Positions 9,840 through 17,546 of a DNA stretch of 48,363 nucleotides are shown piece after piece (position 1 is the stretch's first letter; each line of letters starts with the position of its first letter). The position numbers were made by a program, and so were the translations under genes. The notes beneath the pieces were generated by a model. The model was not told the DNA's origin. It saw only the letters and a program-made list of their open reading frames with translations, and searched no databases. The stretch is taken from positions 1-48,363 of the forward strand of contig NZ_MUKA01000126.1 in assembly GCF_002150735.1 (NCBI RefSeq), read 5' to 3'. This DNA comes from Streptomyces africanus. Its GTDB lineage: Bacteria > Actinomycetota > Actinomycetes > Streptomycetales > Streptomycetaceae.

Positions 9840-10751
9840 CTACTCCCGGCCCGTGACCCGTCGGCAGGCCTCCGCGTACGCCCGGACCAGCGGACGTCGC
9901 CCGTCCTGGCGGCGCCAGGCCAGGACGTAGCGGCTGGGCGTGACACCGCGCACCGGGCGGGCGGTCACGCCGCCCAGGGTGAGCAGGGGGACGTTGCCCG
10001 CGGCCACGAGGCACACGCCGAGACCGGCGGTCAGGGCCTCGTACGTCTCCTCCGTGCTCGCGATCTCGGCGCCGATCCGGGGAGGGCGGCCGTCGCGGGC
10101 GTCCAGGGCCAGCCAGAAGTCGCGCAGCGGGCCCGAGCTCTCGGGCAGCGCCAGGAACGGCTCGTCCAGCAGGTCCGTGAAGTCGACCTCGGCGCGGCCG
10201 GTGAGAGGGTGGGTGTCCGGGAGGGCGACCATGAGCGGTTCCTCGGCGACGACCGTCCAGTCGTAGCGCTCCTGGCCGGGCAGCGGCAGCCAGACGAAGG
10301 CCACGTCGGCGGCGCCGTCGGCGAGGCCCGCGGTCGGGTCCTCCCAGTTGACCTGCCGCAGCCGGATGTGGGTCTCCGGGTGCGCGGCCGTGAAGCGGGA
10401 GCGGATCGCGGGCAGCAGGCCGCCGCGGACCGGGCTGGTGCTCATGCCCACGATCAGCGTGCTGCGCTGCGCCGCCCGGGCGGTGTCCAGCGCGGCCGCG
10501 CCCTCCTCCCACGCGTCCAGCACCCGGCGCGCGTGCGGCAGCAGTGCCGTACCGGCGTCGGTGAGGGCCACGCCGCGCCGGTCGCGCCGGAACAGTTCGA
10601 TGCCCAACTGCCGCTCCAGGGCCCGGATCTGCTTGCTCAGCGCGGGCTGCGACACGTACAGGCGCTCGGCGGCGCGGGTGAAGTGCAGTTCCTCGGCCAC
10701 CGCCACGAAGTAGCGCAGGTCGCGCACATGAACGTCCAGGGTCATAGCCAT
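9840..10751 (-). CDS. LysR-family transcriptional regulator
   Basis: 303 residues. The N-terminal winged helix is clear: LRYFVAVAEELHFTRAAERL then VSQPALSKQIRALERQLG. It is followed by FRRDRRGVALTDAG and a two-lobed effector domain. The start is ATG 10751 or ATG 10745; GGTGA upstream favours 10751. The gene is divergent from the SDR at 10834, and a TTGG-N6-CCAA dyad sits exactly at its start. This is the normal arrangement for LysR regulators that control both themselves and the divergent gene. The effector is unknown. Confidence 0.93.
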   Translation of the reverse strand: MAMTLDVHVRDLRYFVAVAEELHFTRAAERLYVSQPALSKQIRALERQLGIELFRRDRRGVALTDAGTALLPHARRVLDAWEEGAAALDTARAAQRSTLIVGMSTSPVRGGLLPAIRSRFTAAHPETHIRLRQVNWEDPTAGLADGAADVAFVWLPLPGQERYDWTVVAEEPLMVALPDTHPLTGRAEVDFTDLLDEPFLALPESSGPLRDFWLALDARDGRPPRIGAEIASTEETYEALTAGLGVCLVAAGNVPLLTLGGVTARPVRGVTPSRYVLAWRRQDGRRPLVRAYAEACRRVTGRE

Positions 10752-10764
10752 TGGTTATCACCAA
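10751..10764. promoter_or_regulatory. Candidate LysR operator (T-N11-A dyad)
   Basis: TTGGTTATCACCAA is a dyad with 5-bp arms (TTGGT/ACCAA) around TATC. It contains the LysR box T-N11-A twice (10751/10763 and 10752/10764). It overlaps the start codon of the LysR gene and lies 70 bp before the SDR start. Confidence 0.5.
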
Positions 10765-10833
10765 ATGTCTTGGACGGGGCAGCGGGCCGGGCGAGAGGGT
10801 GGTCGGCGTAACGACACGAGACGGGGAGCTGTC

Positions 10834-11664
10834 ATGAACAAGGTGTGGCTGATCACGGGTGCGAGCAGCGGTTTCGGGCGGGCGATCGCCGAGGCGGCCC
10901 TTGCCGCAGGCGACGTGGTGGTCGGCGCGGCCCGGCGCCCCGAGGCGCTCGACGACCTGGTCGCCGCCCACCCCGACCGGGTGGAGGCACTGCGCCTGGA
11001 CGTCGCCGACACCGGGGCCGCCGAGGCCGCCGTACGGGACGTCGTGGCGCGGCACGGACGGATCGACGTCCTGGTCAACAACGCGGGCCGGACCCATGTC
11101 GGTGCCTTCGAGGAGACCACCGAGGAGGAGCTGCGGGCGCTGTTCGAGGTCCACGTCTTCGGCCCGGCCGCCCTCACCCGGGCCGTGCTGCCTTACATGC
11201 GCGAGCGGCGGTCGGGCGCGGTCGTGCAGATGAGCAGCATGGGCGGGCAGCTGTCCTTCGCCGGCTTCTCGGCGTACAGCGCCACGAAGTTCGCCCTGGA
11301 GGGCATGTCCGAGGGACTCGCGGACGAGGTCGCCGAGTTCGGCATCAGGGTGCTGATCGTCGAGCCGGGCGCCTTCCGCACGGGCCTGTTCGGGACCGGG
11401 CGGGCCGGCGCCAGCGCGGACACCGGGGTGTACGGCAAGGTGAGCGAGACGCGCGGCCTCGTCTCCGGTGGCGACGGCACCCAGCCCGGCGACCCGGCCA
11501 AGGCCGCCGCCCTCATCCTGGCCGCGCTCGACGCCGGCTCCACACCGCTGCGCCTGCCCCTCGGCGACGACGGCGTCAGCGCGGTCCTCGGCCATCTCGA
11601 CCAGGTGCGCGACGAGGTCCTGGCATGGGAGAAGCGCTCCCGGGCCACGGGGTTCGACGACTGA
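10834..11664 (+). CDS. Classical short-chain dehydrogenase/reductase
   Basis: 276 residues from the ATG at 10834, with GGGGAG at 10823-10828. Classical SDR motifs: the NAD(P)-binding TGASSGFG (8-15), the structural NNAG (82-85), catalytic S135 in VQMSSMGG, and Y148-x3-K152 (YSATK). The substrate is not predictable. Its closest familiar pattern is the large 'oxidoreductase, SDR family' group of Streptomyces with a C-terminal LRLPLGDDGVSAV tail. It is divergent from the LysR gene and is probably that regulator's target. A reductase of the RibD fold follows 70 bases later on the same strand. Confidence 0.93.
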   Translation: MNKVWLITGASSGFGRAIAEAALAAGDVVVGAARRPEALDDLVAAHPDRVEALRLDVADTGAAEAAVRDVVARHGRIDVLVNNAGRTHVGAFEETTEEELRALFEVHVFGPAALTRAVLPYMRERRSGAVVQMSSMGGQLSFAGFSAYSATKFALEGMSEGLADEVAEFGIRVLIVEPGAFRTGLFGTGRAGASADTGVYGKVSETRGLVSGGDGTQPGDPAKAAALILAALDAGSTPLRLPLGDDGVSAVLGHLDQVRDEVLAWEKRSRATGFDD

Positions 11665-11734
11665 CCGTCGCGGATGTCCCGCCGATGAGTTTCCCGTGGT
11701 CGTGCGGTCTACCCCACGACGAAGGGAGCGCACC

Positions 11735-12340
11735 ATGCGCCAGATCATCGTTTGCACGTTCCTGACGCTGGACGGCGTCATGCAGGCGCCGGGCGGTCCG
11801 GACGAGGACGCCGAGAGCGGCTTCGAGTACGGCGGCTGGCAGAAGCCGGTGACCGACGACGAGGTCGGCGCGGCCATCGCCGGTTGGTACGAGCACTCCG
11901 ACACGATGCTGCTCGGCCGCAAGACGTACGAGATCTTCGCGTCGTACTGGCCGACCGCCGATCCCGGCAACCCGTTCACCGGCCGGATGAACAGCATGCG
12001 CAAGTACGTGGCGTCCCGGACCCTGACGTCCGTCGAGTGGCAGAACTCCACGCTGCTGGAGGGCGACGTCGTCGATGCCGTACGCGAGCTGAAGGCGTCC
12101 GGCGACGGCAACGTCAACGTCGTCGGCAGCGGCGACCTCGCCCAGACGCTCATGCGGCACGGCCTCGTCGACGAGTACCGGCTGACCATCCACCCGGTGA
12201 TCATCGGCACCGGCAAGCGGCTGTTCGCCGACGGGGCGATCCCCACCGCGCTGGAGCCGGTCAGCGTCTCGACGACGAAGGGCGGCACCGTCGTCGGCGT
12301 CTACCGGCCCAGCGGCAAGCCCAGTTACGACAGCTACTAG
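11735..12340 (+). CDS. Dihydrofolate reductase-fold protein (RibD C-terminal family)
   Basis: 201 residues from the ATG at 11735, with AAGGGAG at 11722-11728. The DHFR/RibD-C fold is indicated by VCTFLTLDGVMQAPGG, the nucleotide-binding LLGRKTYEIFASYWP, NVVGSGDLAQTLMRHGLVDE and LTIHPVIIGTGKRLF. These stand-alone YyaP/YwjB-like proteins are NADPH-dependent reductases of unknown substrate, not folate enzymes. It may be cotranscribed with the upstream SDR. It converges on the serpin gene, with 15 bases between the stops. Confidence 0.9.
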   Translation: MRQIIVCTFLTLDGVMQAPGGPDEDAESGFEYGGWQKPVTDDEVGAAIAGWYEHSDTMLLGRKTYEIFASYWPTADPGNPFTGRMNSMRKYVASRTLTSVEWQNSTLLEGDVVDAVRELKASGDGNVNVVGSGDLAQTLMRHGLVDEYRLTIHPVIIGTGKRLFADGAIPTALEPVSVSTTKGGTVVGVYRPSGKPSYDSY

Positions 12341-12355
12341 ACGGTCTCGTTTTTG

Positions 12356-13543
12356 CTAGGCGTCCTCGTCCTCCGGGAAGGGCTTCGGGTCGGTGACCCA
12401 GCCCGCCGCGAGGACGAGGCCCGTCTCGCGGTGGACGGCGAGAAACCCGAAGGGGCGATCGAAGACGGCGTCGGCCCGCGTCGTCTCGTACCGCGGTTCG
12501 GGCCGGTCCTCCCACCCCAGCCACATCGCCTCCATCAGGGTCACGGCAGCGGCCCGGAATCCCTCCGCGCCGAACGTCGCCGTGGCCGACTGCCGGCCGG
12601 ACGCCAGTGCGAGCGGTGCGGCGCTGATGCCCGGGAAGTGGCCCGGGGCGCCGTCGGCTGCCGCGGCCAGACCGAACGACTCCGCGTCGCGCAGCAGGTC
12701 GTGACGGGCGGTCAGAGTGAACTCGACGGTGCTGAGCGTCAGGGCCGGTGGTTCGGGACGCAGGGCGGGGACCTTCCGCAGCCGAAGCCCTGGGCCGGCC
12801 TGACCGTAGGGCAGGCGGCTCCCCGGAACGGCCGGCAGCGCACCCGAGACGACGCCGACACCCGCTTCGACGACCTGTGCGGGCGTCAACGCCTCGTCTC
12901 CCAGGAGAAGAAGGACATCGATGCCGTTCGTGCCGCGCACCGTGGCCACCGTCACCGCGCCGCCCGGAGGCCGCGCGACCGCCACGGCGTCCAGCCCGGC
13001 CAGGGTACGGGTGAGCCCGGCCCGGTCATGGCCGCGCCACGGCATCAGGTCCCCCTTGAACGGCACCTCCCAGTCCGTCCGCAGCACCAGCGCACTCGCC
13101 GGCACCAGGGCCGTGCCCGGCCGCAGCGCCGCCGGCATGTGCTCGATCACCCCGCCGGTCCGCCGCGCGGCCCACGCGTCCAGGGCCCGCCGGTCCGCCG
13201 CCGGATCGCCCGTCAGCACGCCGTGCGCCTCCAAGGGCAGCCCCGCCGCCCACTCCTCCCGCAGTTCCACGGTCCGCTCGGTCCACAACCCCAGCGCGGA
13301 TTCCAGACCGTCCACCTCGGCCAGCACCCCGAGCAACTCCCGCCCCGCCGCGCCCGCCCGGTCCGCCGGCAGCCCGAGTGCCTCCGTCAGCTCCTCACGC
13401 GCCCGGCCCGTCGCCCCGGCCGCGAGGAAGGCCAGCAGCGGCCAGACCCCGGCCGCCGAGAACACCGTGCCCGCGCGGATCCCCGACGCCCAGCGTGCGG
13501 TCAGGCGGTTCACGGCCCGTGCCGATGTCTCGATCGTCTGCAT
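12356..13543 (-). CDS. Bacterial serpin-family protein
   Basis: 395 residues from the ATG at 13543; the longer frame to 13645 adds an unlikely arginine-rich leader. Serpin hallmarks are the N-terminal VNRLTARWASGIRAGTVFSAAGVWPLLAFLAAGA, a hinge near the C-terminus (FGAEGFRAAAVTL), and the distal DRPFGFLAVH with TGLVLAAGWVTDP, which match strand s4B/s5B of serpins. No signal peptide is visible, so it is probably cytoplasmic. In the hinge, the position usually Thr/Ser (P14) is Phe and P13 is Arg, which may reduce loop insertion and inhibition. It is convergent with the DHFR-fold gene and divergent from the DUF4190 gene. Confidence 0.82.
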   Translation of the reverse strand: MQTIETSARAVNRLTARWASGIRAGTVFSAAGVWPLLAFLAAGATGRAREELTEALGLPADRAGAAGRELLGVLAEVDGLESALGLWTERTVELREEWAAGLPLEAHGVLTGDPAADRRALDAWAARRTGGVIEHMPAALRPGTALVPASALVLRTDWEVPFKGDLMPWRGHDRAGLTRTLAGLDAVAVARPPGGAVTVATVRGTNGIDVLLLLGDEALTPAQVVEAGVGVVSGALPAVPGSRLPYGQAGPGLRLRKVPALRPEPPALTLSTVEFTLTARHDLLRDAESFGLAAAADGAPGHFPGISAAPLALASGRQSATATFGAEGFRAAAVTLMEAMWLGWEDRPEPRYETTRADAVFDRPFGFLAVHRETGLVLAAGWVTDPKPFPEDEDA

Positions 13544-13635
13544 TCCGCCCCCGTCGCCCCGCCGCTTACCATGCGCCCAGCCGTACGTCCGTTGCACGGC
13601 CGCTCTCCACCGCCTCAGCCAGGAGCACCGTACCC

Positions 13636-14784
13636 GTGTCGACACCCCCGCCTTACGGGAGCCAGCAGCCCCGGGACCCGTACGGCCCGCCGCCTGCGAA
13701 CTGGCCGCAGCAACCCCAGGGCTACGGCCCTTATGGCCCCACCGGCCGTCCCTATGGAGCCCCGGTCTCCGTCAACGCGCTCGCCGTCGCCGCGCTCGTG
13801 CTCGGCGTGCTCTGCTTCCTGCCCGCCGCGGGGCTCGTGCTGGGGCTGATCGCGCTGCGGCAGATCAGACGGAACGGCCAGAGCGGCCGGGGTCTGGCGG
13901 TCGCCGGGGCCGTGCTGTCGTGCGTCGGGATCGCGCTGTGGGCGGTGACGCTGTCCACGGGTGTGCTGTCGGACGCCTGGGAGGGGTTCAAGGACGGCGC
14001 GCAGGGCAACGAGAGCCTCTCGCTGGAGAAGGGCGATTGCTTCGATGCGCCCGGCGGTCTGGAGGGCGACACGTACGACGTCGACCGGGTGTCCTGCGCG
14101 GGCAGGCACGACGGCGAGGTGTTCGCGGTCGTGACCCTGCCGGGCGGCGCCTTCCCGGGCGACACCGAGATCACCGACATCGCCGACGAGAGGTGTTACG
14201 CGCTCCAGGACCAGTACGCCATGGACTCCTGGGCGATGCCGGCCGACGTCGACGTGTACTACCTCATGCCGTCCCGGGACAGCTGGCGGTACGGCGACCG
14301 CGCGATCAGCTGCGTCTTCGGCAACAGCGACGCCAAGGCCAAGCTGACCGGCTCCCTGCGCGGCGACCCCACCACGCTCGACACCGACCAGGTCGTCTTC
14401 CTGTCGGCCGCCAACGCCGTCGACGCCGCGCTGTACGAGGAGCCCGGGGACACCCCCGAGGACGACCTCGCCGGCCACCGGGCCTGGGCCGCCCAGGTGC
14501 ACGACGTGCTCGGCGAGCAGATCGAGGCGCTGCGCGGCCACTCCTGGACGACCAAAGCCCGCCGGCCCGTCGCCGGCCTGGTGAAGGACCTGGAGGACGC
14601 CCGGGAGGAGTGGGCGGGGGCGAGCGAGGCGGACGACCCGGACTCGTACTCCGCGCACCACGACAAGGCCTACGCGTACGTCGACGGCCCGGCGACCGTC
14701 ACCGCCCGCAAGGCCCTCGGGCTCGCTACGGCGCCGCCCTCCCCGGGCGAGACCGAGGGCGGGGACTCCGACGCCCAGGTGTGA
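13636..14784 (+). CDS. DUF4190 plus septum-formation domain membrane protein
   Basis: 382 residues from the GTG at 13636, with AGGAG at 13621-13625. A Pro/Gly/Tyr/Gln-rich cytoplasmic N-terminus of about 45 residues precedes a two-helix DUF4190 unit: VNALAVAALVLGVLCFLPAA, then GLAVAGAVLSCVGIALWAVT. The extracytoplasmic part begins with LEKGDCFDAPGG and contains VSCAGRHDGEVFAVVTLPGG and the matching Cys in ERCYAL, as in the 'septum formation' family. The C-terminal 140 residues are helical and charged. The family's role is unproven despite its name. The gene is monocistronic, divergent from the serpin. Confidence 0.8.
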   Translation: MSTPPPYGSQQPRDPYGPPPANWPQQPQGYGPYGPTGRPYGAPVSVNALAVAALVLGVLCFLPAAGLVLGLIALRQIRRNGQSGRGLAVAGAVLSCVGIALWAVTLSTGVLSDAWEGFKDGAQGNESLSLEKGDCFDAPGGLEGDTYDVDRVSCAGRHDGEVFAVVTLPGGAFPGDTEITDIADERCYALQDQYAMDSWAMPADVDVYYLMPSRDSWRYGDRAISCVFGNSDAKAKLTGSLRGDPTTLDTDQVVFLSAANAVDAALYEEPGDTPEDDLAGHRAWAAQVHDVLGEQIEALRGHSWTTKARRPVAGLVKDLEDAREEWAGASEADDPDSYSAHHDKAYAYVDGPATVTARKALGLATAPPSPGETEGGDSDAQV

Positions 14785-14839
14785 CGGCGGCTATAGCGGG
14801 GAGAAAGTGCCTGCGTAAAGCCCCCGGGGCCACCATGTC

Positions 14840-14854
14840 ATCACATCGAGTGAT
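14840..14854. promoter_or_regulatory. Palindrome upstream of the GntR gene
   Basis: ATCAC-ATCGA-GTGAT is a perfect 5-bp inverted repeat with a 5-base centre, 78 bases before the GntR start. It is a plausible operator, but no binding evidence exists. Confidence 0.35.
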
Positions 14855-14878
14855 TCTCTGGCCTTTGCTTGCACCGCA

Positions 14879-14916
14879 CAACCTACGGTTGCCACGCTGT
14901 TGCTGTCTGTACAACC
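14879..14916. promoter_or_regulatory. Candidate GntR autoregulatory operators (CAACC/GGTTG)
   Basis: CAACC-TAC-GGTTG (14879-14891) is a perfect 13-bp palindrome. It is followed by a second, wider pairing, GTTG (14899-14902) with CAAC (14912-14915). The cluster ends 15 bases before the GntR start codon, where a repressor would block its own promoter. Confidence 0.45.
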
Positions 14917-14931
14917 TGATGGGAGCGGCCA

Positions 14932-15684
14932 GTGACATTCGGTGAGCAGCCGGCGTACCTGCGCGTCGCGGGTGATCTCCGCCAGAAGATCGTCGACGGT
15001 CAGCTCCCTCCGCACACCCGCCTCCCGTCGCAGGCCAGAATCCGCCAGGAGTACGGCGTCTCGGACACCGTCGCCCTGGAGGCCCGCAAGGTGCTCATGG
15101 CGGAAGGCCTCGTCGAGGGCCGCTCCGGCTCGGGGACGTATGTGCGCGAGCGGCCCGTGCCCCGGCGCATCGCCCGCTCGGGATACCGCCCGACCGGCGG
15201 GGCCACGCCGTTCCGCCAGGAGCAGGCCGACGGCGAGGGGCGCGGCACCTGGGAGTCCAGCAGCGAGCAGTCCGAGGCCAGTGTCGCGGTCGCCGAGCGG
15301 CTGGGCATCGAGCCGGGCGAGCGCGTGATGTGCACGAAGTACCTCTTCCGTGAGGGCGGCGAGGCGATGATGCTCTCCACCTCCTGGGAGCCGCTCGCCC
15401 TCACGGGCCGTACGCCGGTGATGCTGCCGGAGGAGGGGCCGCTCGGCGGCATGGGCGTCGTCGAGCGCATGCGCGCGATCGACGTGATCGTGGACAACGT
15501 CACCGAGGAAGTGGGCGCCCGCCCCGGTCTCGCCGAGGAACTGCTCGTCCTCGGGGGCGTCCCCGGCCATGTGGTCCTCGTCGTCCAGCGCACGTTCTAC
15601 GCCTCGGGCCGCCCGGTCGAGACGGCCGACGTGGTCATCCCGGCCGATCGGTACCGGGTCGCCTACCACCTTCCGGTCAAGTAG
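14932..15684 (+). CDS. GntR-family (HutC/UTRA) transcriptional regulator
   Basis: 250 residues from the GTG at 14932, with GGGAG at 14921-14925. The winged helix includes YLRVAGDLRQKIVDGQLPPHTRLPS, RQEYGVSDTVALEARKVLMAEGL and the wing GRSGSGTYV. A UTRA ligand-binding domain follows from about residue 95, with RVMCTKYLF, the ARPGLAEEL segment and VVIPADRYRVAYHL. UTRA domains sense small molecules such as sugars, amino acids or urocanate; the ligand here is unknown. Palindromes directly upstream suggest autoregulation. No neighbouring catabolic operon reveals its target. Confidence 0.93.
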   Translation: MTFGEQPAYLRVAGDLRQKIVDGQLPPHTRLPSQARIRQEYGVSDTVALEARKVLMAEGLVEGRSGSGTYVRERPVPRRIARSGYRPTGGATPFRQEQADGEGRGTWESSSEQSEASVAVAERLGIEPGERVMCTKYLFREGGEAMMLSTSWEPLALTGRTPVMLPEEGPLGGMGVVERMRAIDVIVDNVTEEVGARPGLAEELLVLGGVPGHVVLVVQRTFYASGRPVETADVVIPADRYRVAYHLPVK

Positions 15685-16025
15685 CGAACGCTCACTTCAG
15701 TCCCGCGGCGCGCCCCCCGCGCGCCCCGCTCACACGATCACGGCGACAGCCATCCCGGGCCGGGGTGGCCCGTACCCCTGAGCCGTCCGTCGTTCTCCCA
15801 GGTCGGCGGCGGCGTATGCGGTATGCCTCCGGCCGGGTGCGTCGAGGTGCGCGGACGGCGCGTTCGTCGTCGTGCGCCCCCTGTGTTCTGGCCGGTTGCG
15901 TACCTCTTTGTGAAAAGCCGTATTCGCTGCGTGAAGGTTAGGCGTAGGCTCGGGCATATGCGCATTGCGGTTTCCTTATCGGGTGGGGCACGGCACAGGC
16001 CGCGGGTGGGAAGTGGAGGGGCGCG
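15685..16025. other. Intergenic stretch between GntR and the SPOR-like gene
   Basis: 341 bases without a convincing gene. Near its left end is a GC hairpin (GGCGCGC 15707-15713 with GCGCGCC 15719-15725) that may end GntR transcription. From about 15895 the sequence becomes less GC-rich (TACCTCTTTGTGAAAAG), and TAGGCT at 15945-15950 could be a -10 element for the next gene, without a good -35 partner. Short open frames on both strands resemble nothing I recognise. Confidence 0.5.
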
Positions 16026-16220
16026 ATGAACGACAGCACGATCACTCTTCCCTGGCTCGTGATACGCGAGGACGACAACGGCAACCGCTACCGGGTCGGC
16101 CGGTACGCCACCCGGGCCGAGGCCCAGAAGATCGCGGACAGCCTCGACGGCCGCGGCCACAAACAGCTGTACTGGGTCGAGCGGCTCGGCCAGAACGGGT
16201 CGGGCGGGACGCACGACTGA
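16026..16220 (+). CDS. Small SPOR-domain-like protein
   Basis: 64 residues from the ATG at 16026, with a purine-rich GGAGGGG about 6-12 bases upstream. The sequence LPWLVIREDDNGNRYRVGRYATRAEAQKIADSL then KQLYWVERL has the pattern of a compact alpha/beta unit. It resembles half of a SPOR domain: a conserved Y/RVGRYATRAEAQKIA followed by a final beta strand. SPOR domains bind denuded peptidoglycan glycan strands, but this copy has no signal peptide, so that role cannot be assumed. Small proteins of this sequence type are common in Streptomyces. Confidence 0.7.
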   Translation: MNDSTITLPWLVIREDDNGNRYRVGRYATRAEAQKIADSLDGRGHKQLYWVERLGQNGSGGTHD

Positions 16221-16273
16221 CCTGAGCCCCCCCTCGGATCAGAGGGACCGGATCGCGGTCGTAGGCTCCCCGC

Positions 16274-16726
<453 letters not shown>

Positions 16727-16850
16727 GGCAAACCCGGGGCGTGCGAGGGCGGGAGGCGGTCGTGCCCGCGCCCCGTACGCCGTTCGTGCCACAGCGCGCT
16801 GCCCCACGCGGTACTCCGCCTCGAATATCGGGTATGTGCCCATTAATCCT

Positions 16851-17294
16851 ATGAAACAGGACATGGGCGGACCCGCTGCCGGGGAAGTGATCGGCGTGAT
16901 CGACACGGAAGGTGACCGCGCCGAGTGGACGTTTCCCGCCGAGCCGGGCGCCGTGCGCACCGCGCGACAGGCCGTCCGTGGCCGACTCCGCGGCTGGGGC
17001 CTCGACAGCCTCGCGGACCTGACGGCGTTGTTGGTCAGCGAGTTGGTCACCAACGCCCTGCGGCACGCCACGGGCCCCATCGGCGTCCGTCTGGTCCGCC
17101 CCTCCGAACTCAACGCCGTCCTGCTGGTGGAGGTCTCCGACCCGCTCCCGGACCCGCCCCGCGAGCGCACCGCGAGGCCGGAGGACGAGAGCGGCCGCGG
17201 GCTCCAACTCGTGGCCTCCTCCTGCCGCCGCTGGGGCACCCGGCCGGGCGGCGTGGGCAAGACCGTGTGGTTCGAACTCGCCGTTCCGGAGTGA
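16851..17294 (+). CDS. Anti-sigma-factor-type HATPase (RsbW-like, single domain)
   Basis: 147 residues from the ATG at 16851. GTG 16836 and ATG 16863 are in-frame alternatives, and none has a good ribosome site. The GHKL ATPase boxes are present: N-box SELVTNALRHA (64-73), DPLPDPP (G1 region, from D97), GRGLQLV (115-121) and GKTVWFEL (136-143). Streptomyces encode dozens of these single-domain proteins that sequester or phosphorylate anti-anti-sigma factors. The next gene carries the same domain at its C-terminus, so the two may act on the same partner. No anti-anti-sigma or sigma gene is nearby. Confidence 0.88.
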   Translation: MKQDMGGPAAGEVIGVIDTEGDRAEWTFPAEPGAVRTARQAVRGRLRGWGLDSLADLTALLVSELVTNALRHATGPIGVRLVRPSELNAVLLVEVSDPLPDPPRERTARPEDESGRGLQLVASSCRRWGTRPGGVGKTVWFELAVPE

Positions 17295-17546
17295 AAAATC
17301 GGTGTACGTCCGCCCTGCCGCTGTCGAGCGAATGGTTCAGGCCAGTGGCGGTTGCCGACGGACGGGATTCGACGACGTGTCCCCTGGTTAGAAGACTGGA
17401 AGTGTTCTCACGGTCCGGACCGAAAACCATCGGGACCGTGCTGTGATCGTGAACACCGTGTTGTGCGGCACCGTAGTGCTGGATACTGCGGGCAGCCGCC
17501 CCCGGTGACCGGTGCCGGACGCGGTGAGCTGGAGGGGACGGTTCGC

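Noticed and set aside
15730..15957. A 75-codon minus-strand frame in the gap after the GntR gene
   Set aside because: No ribosome site, no known family, biased composition; left as intergenic.
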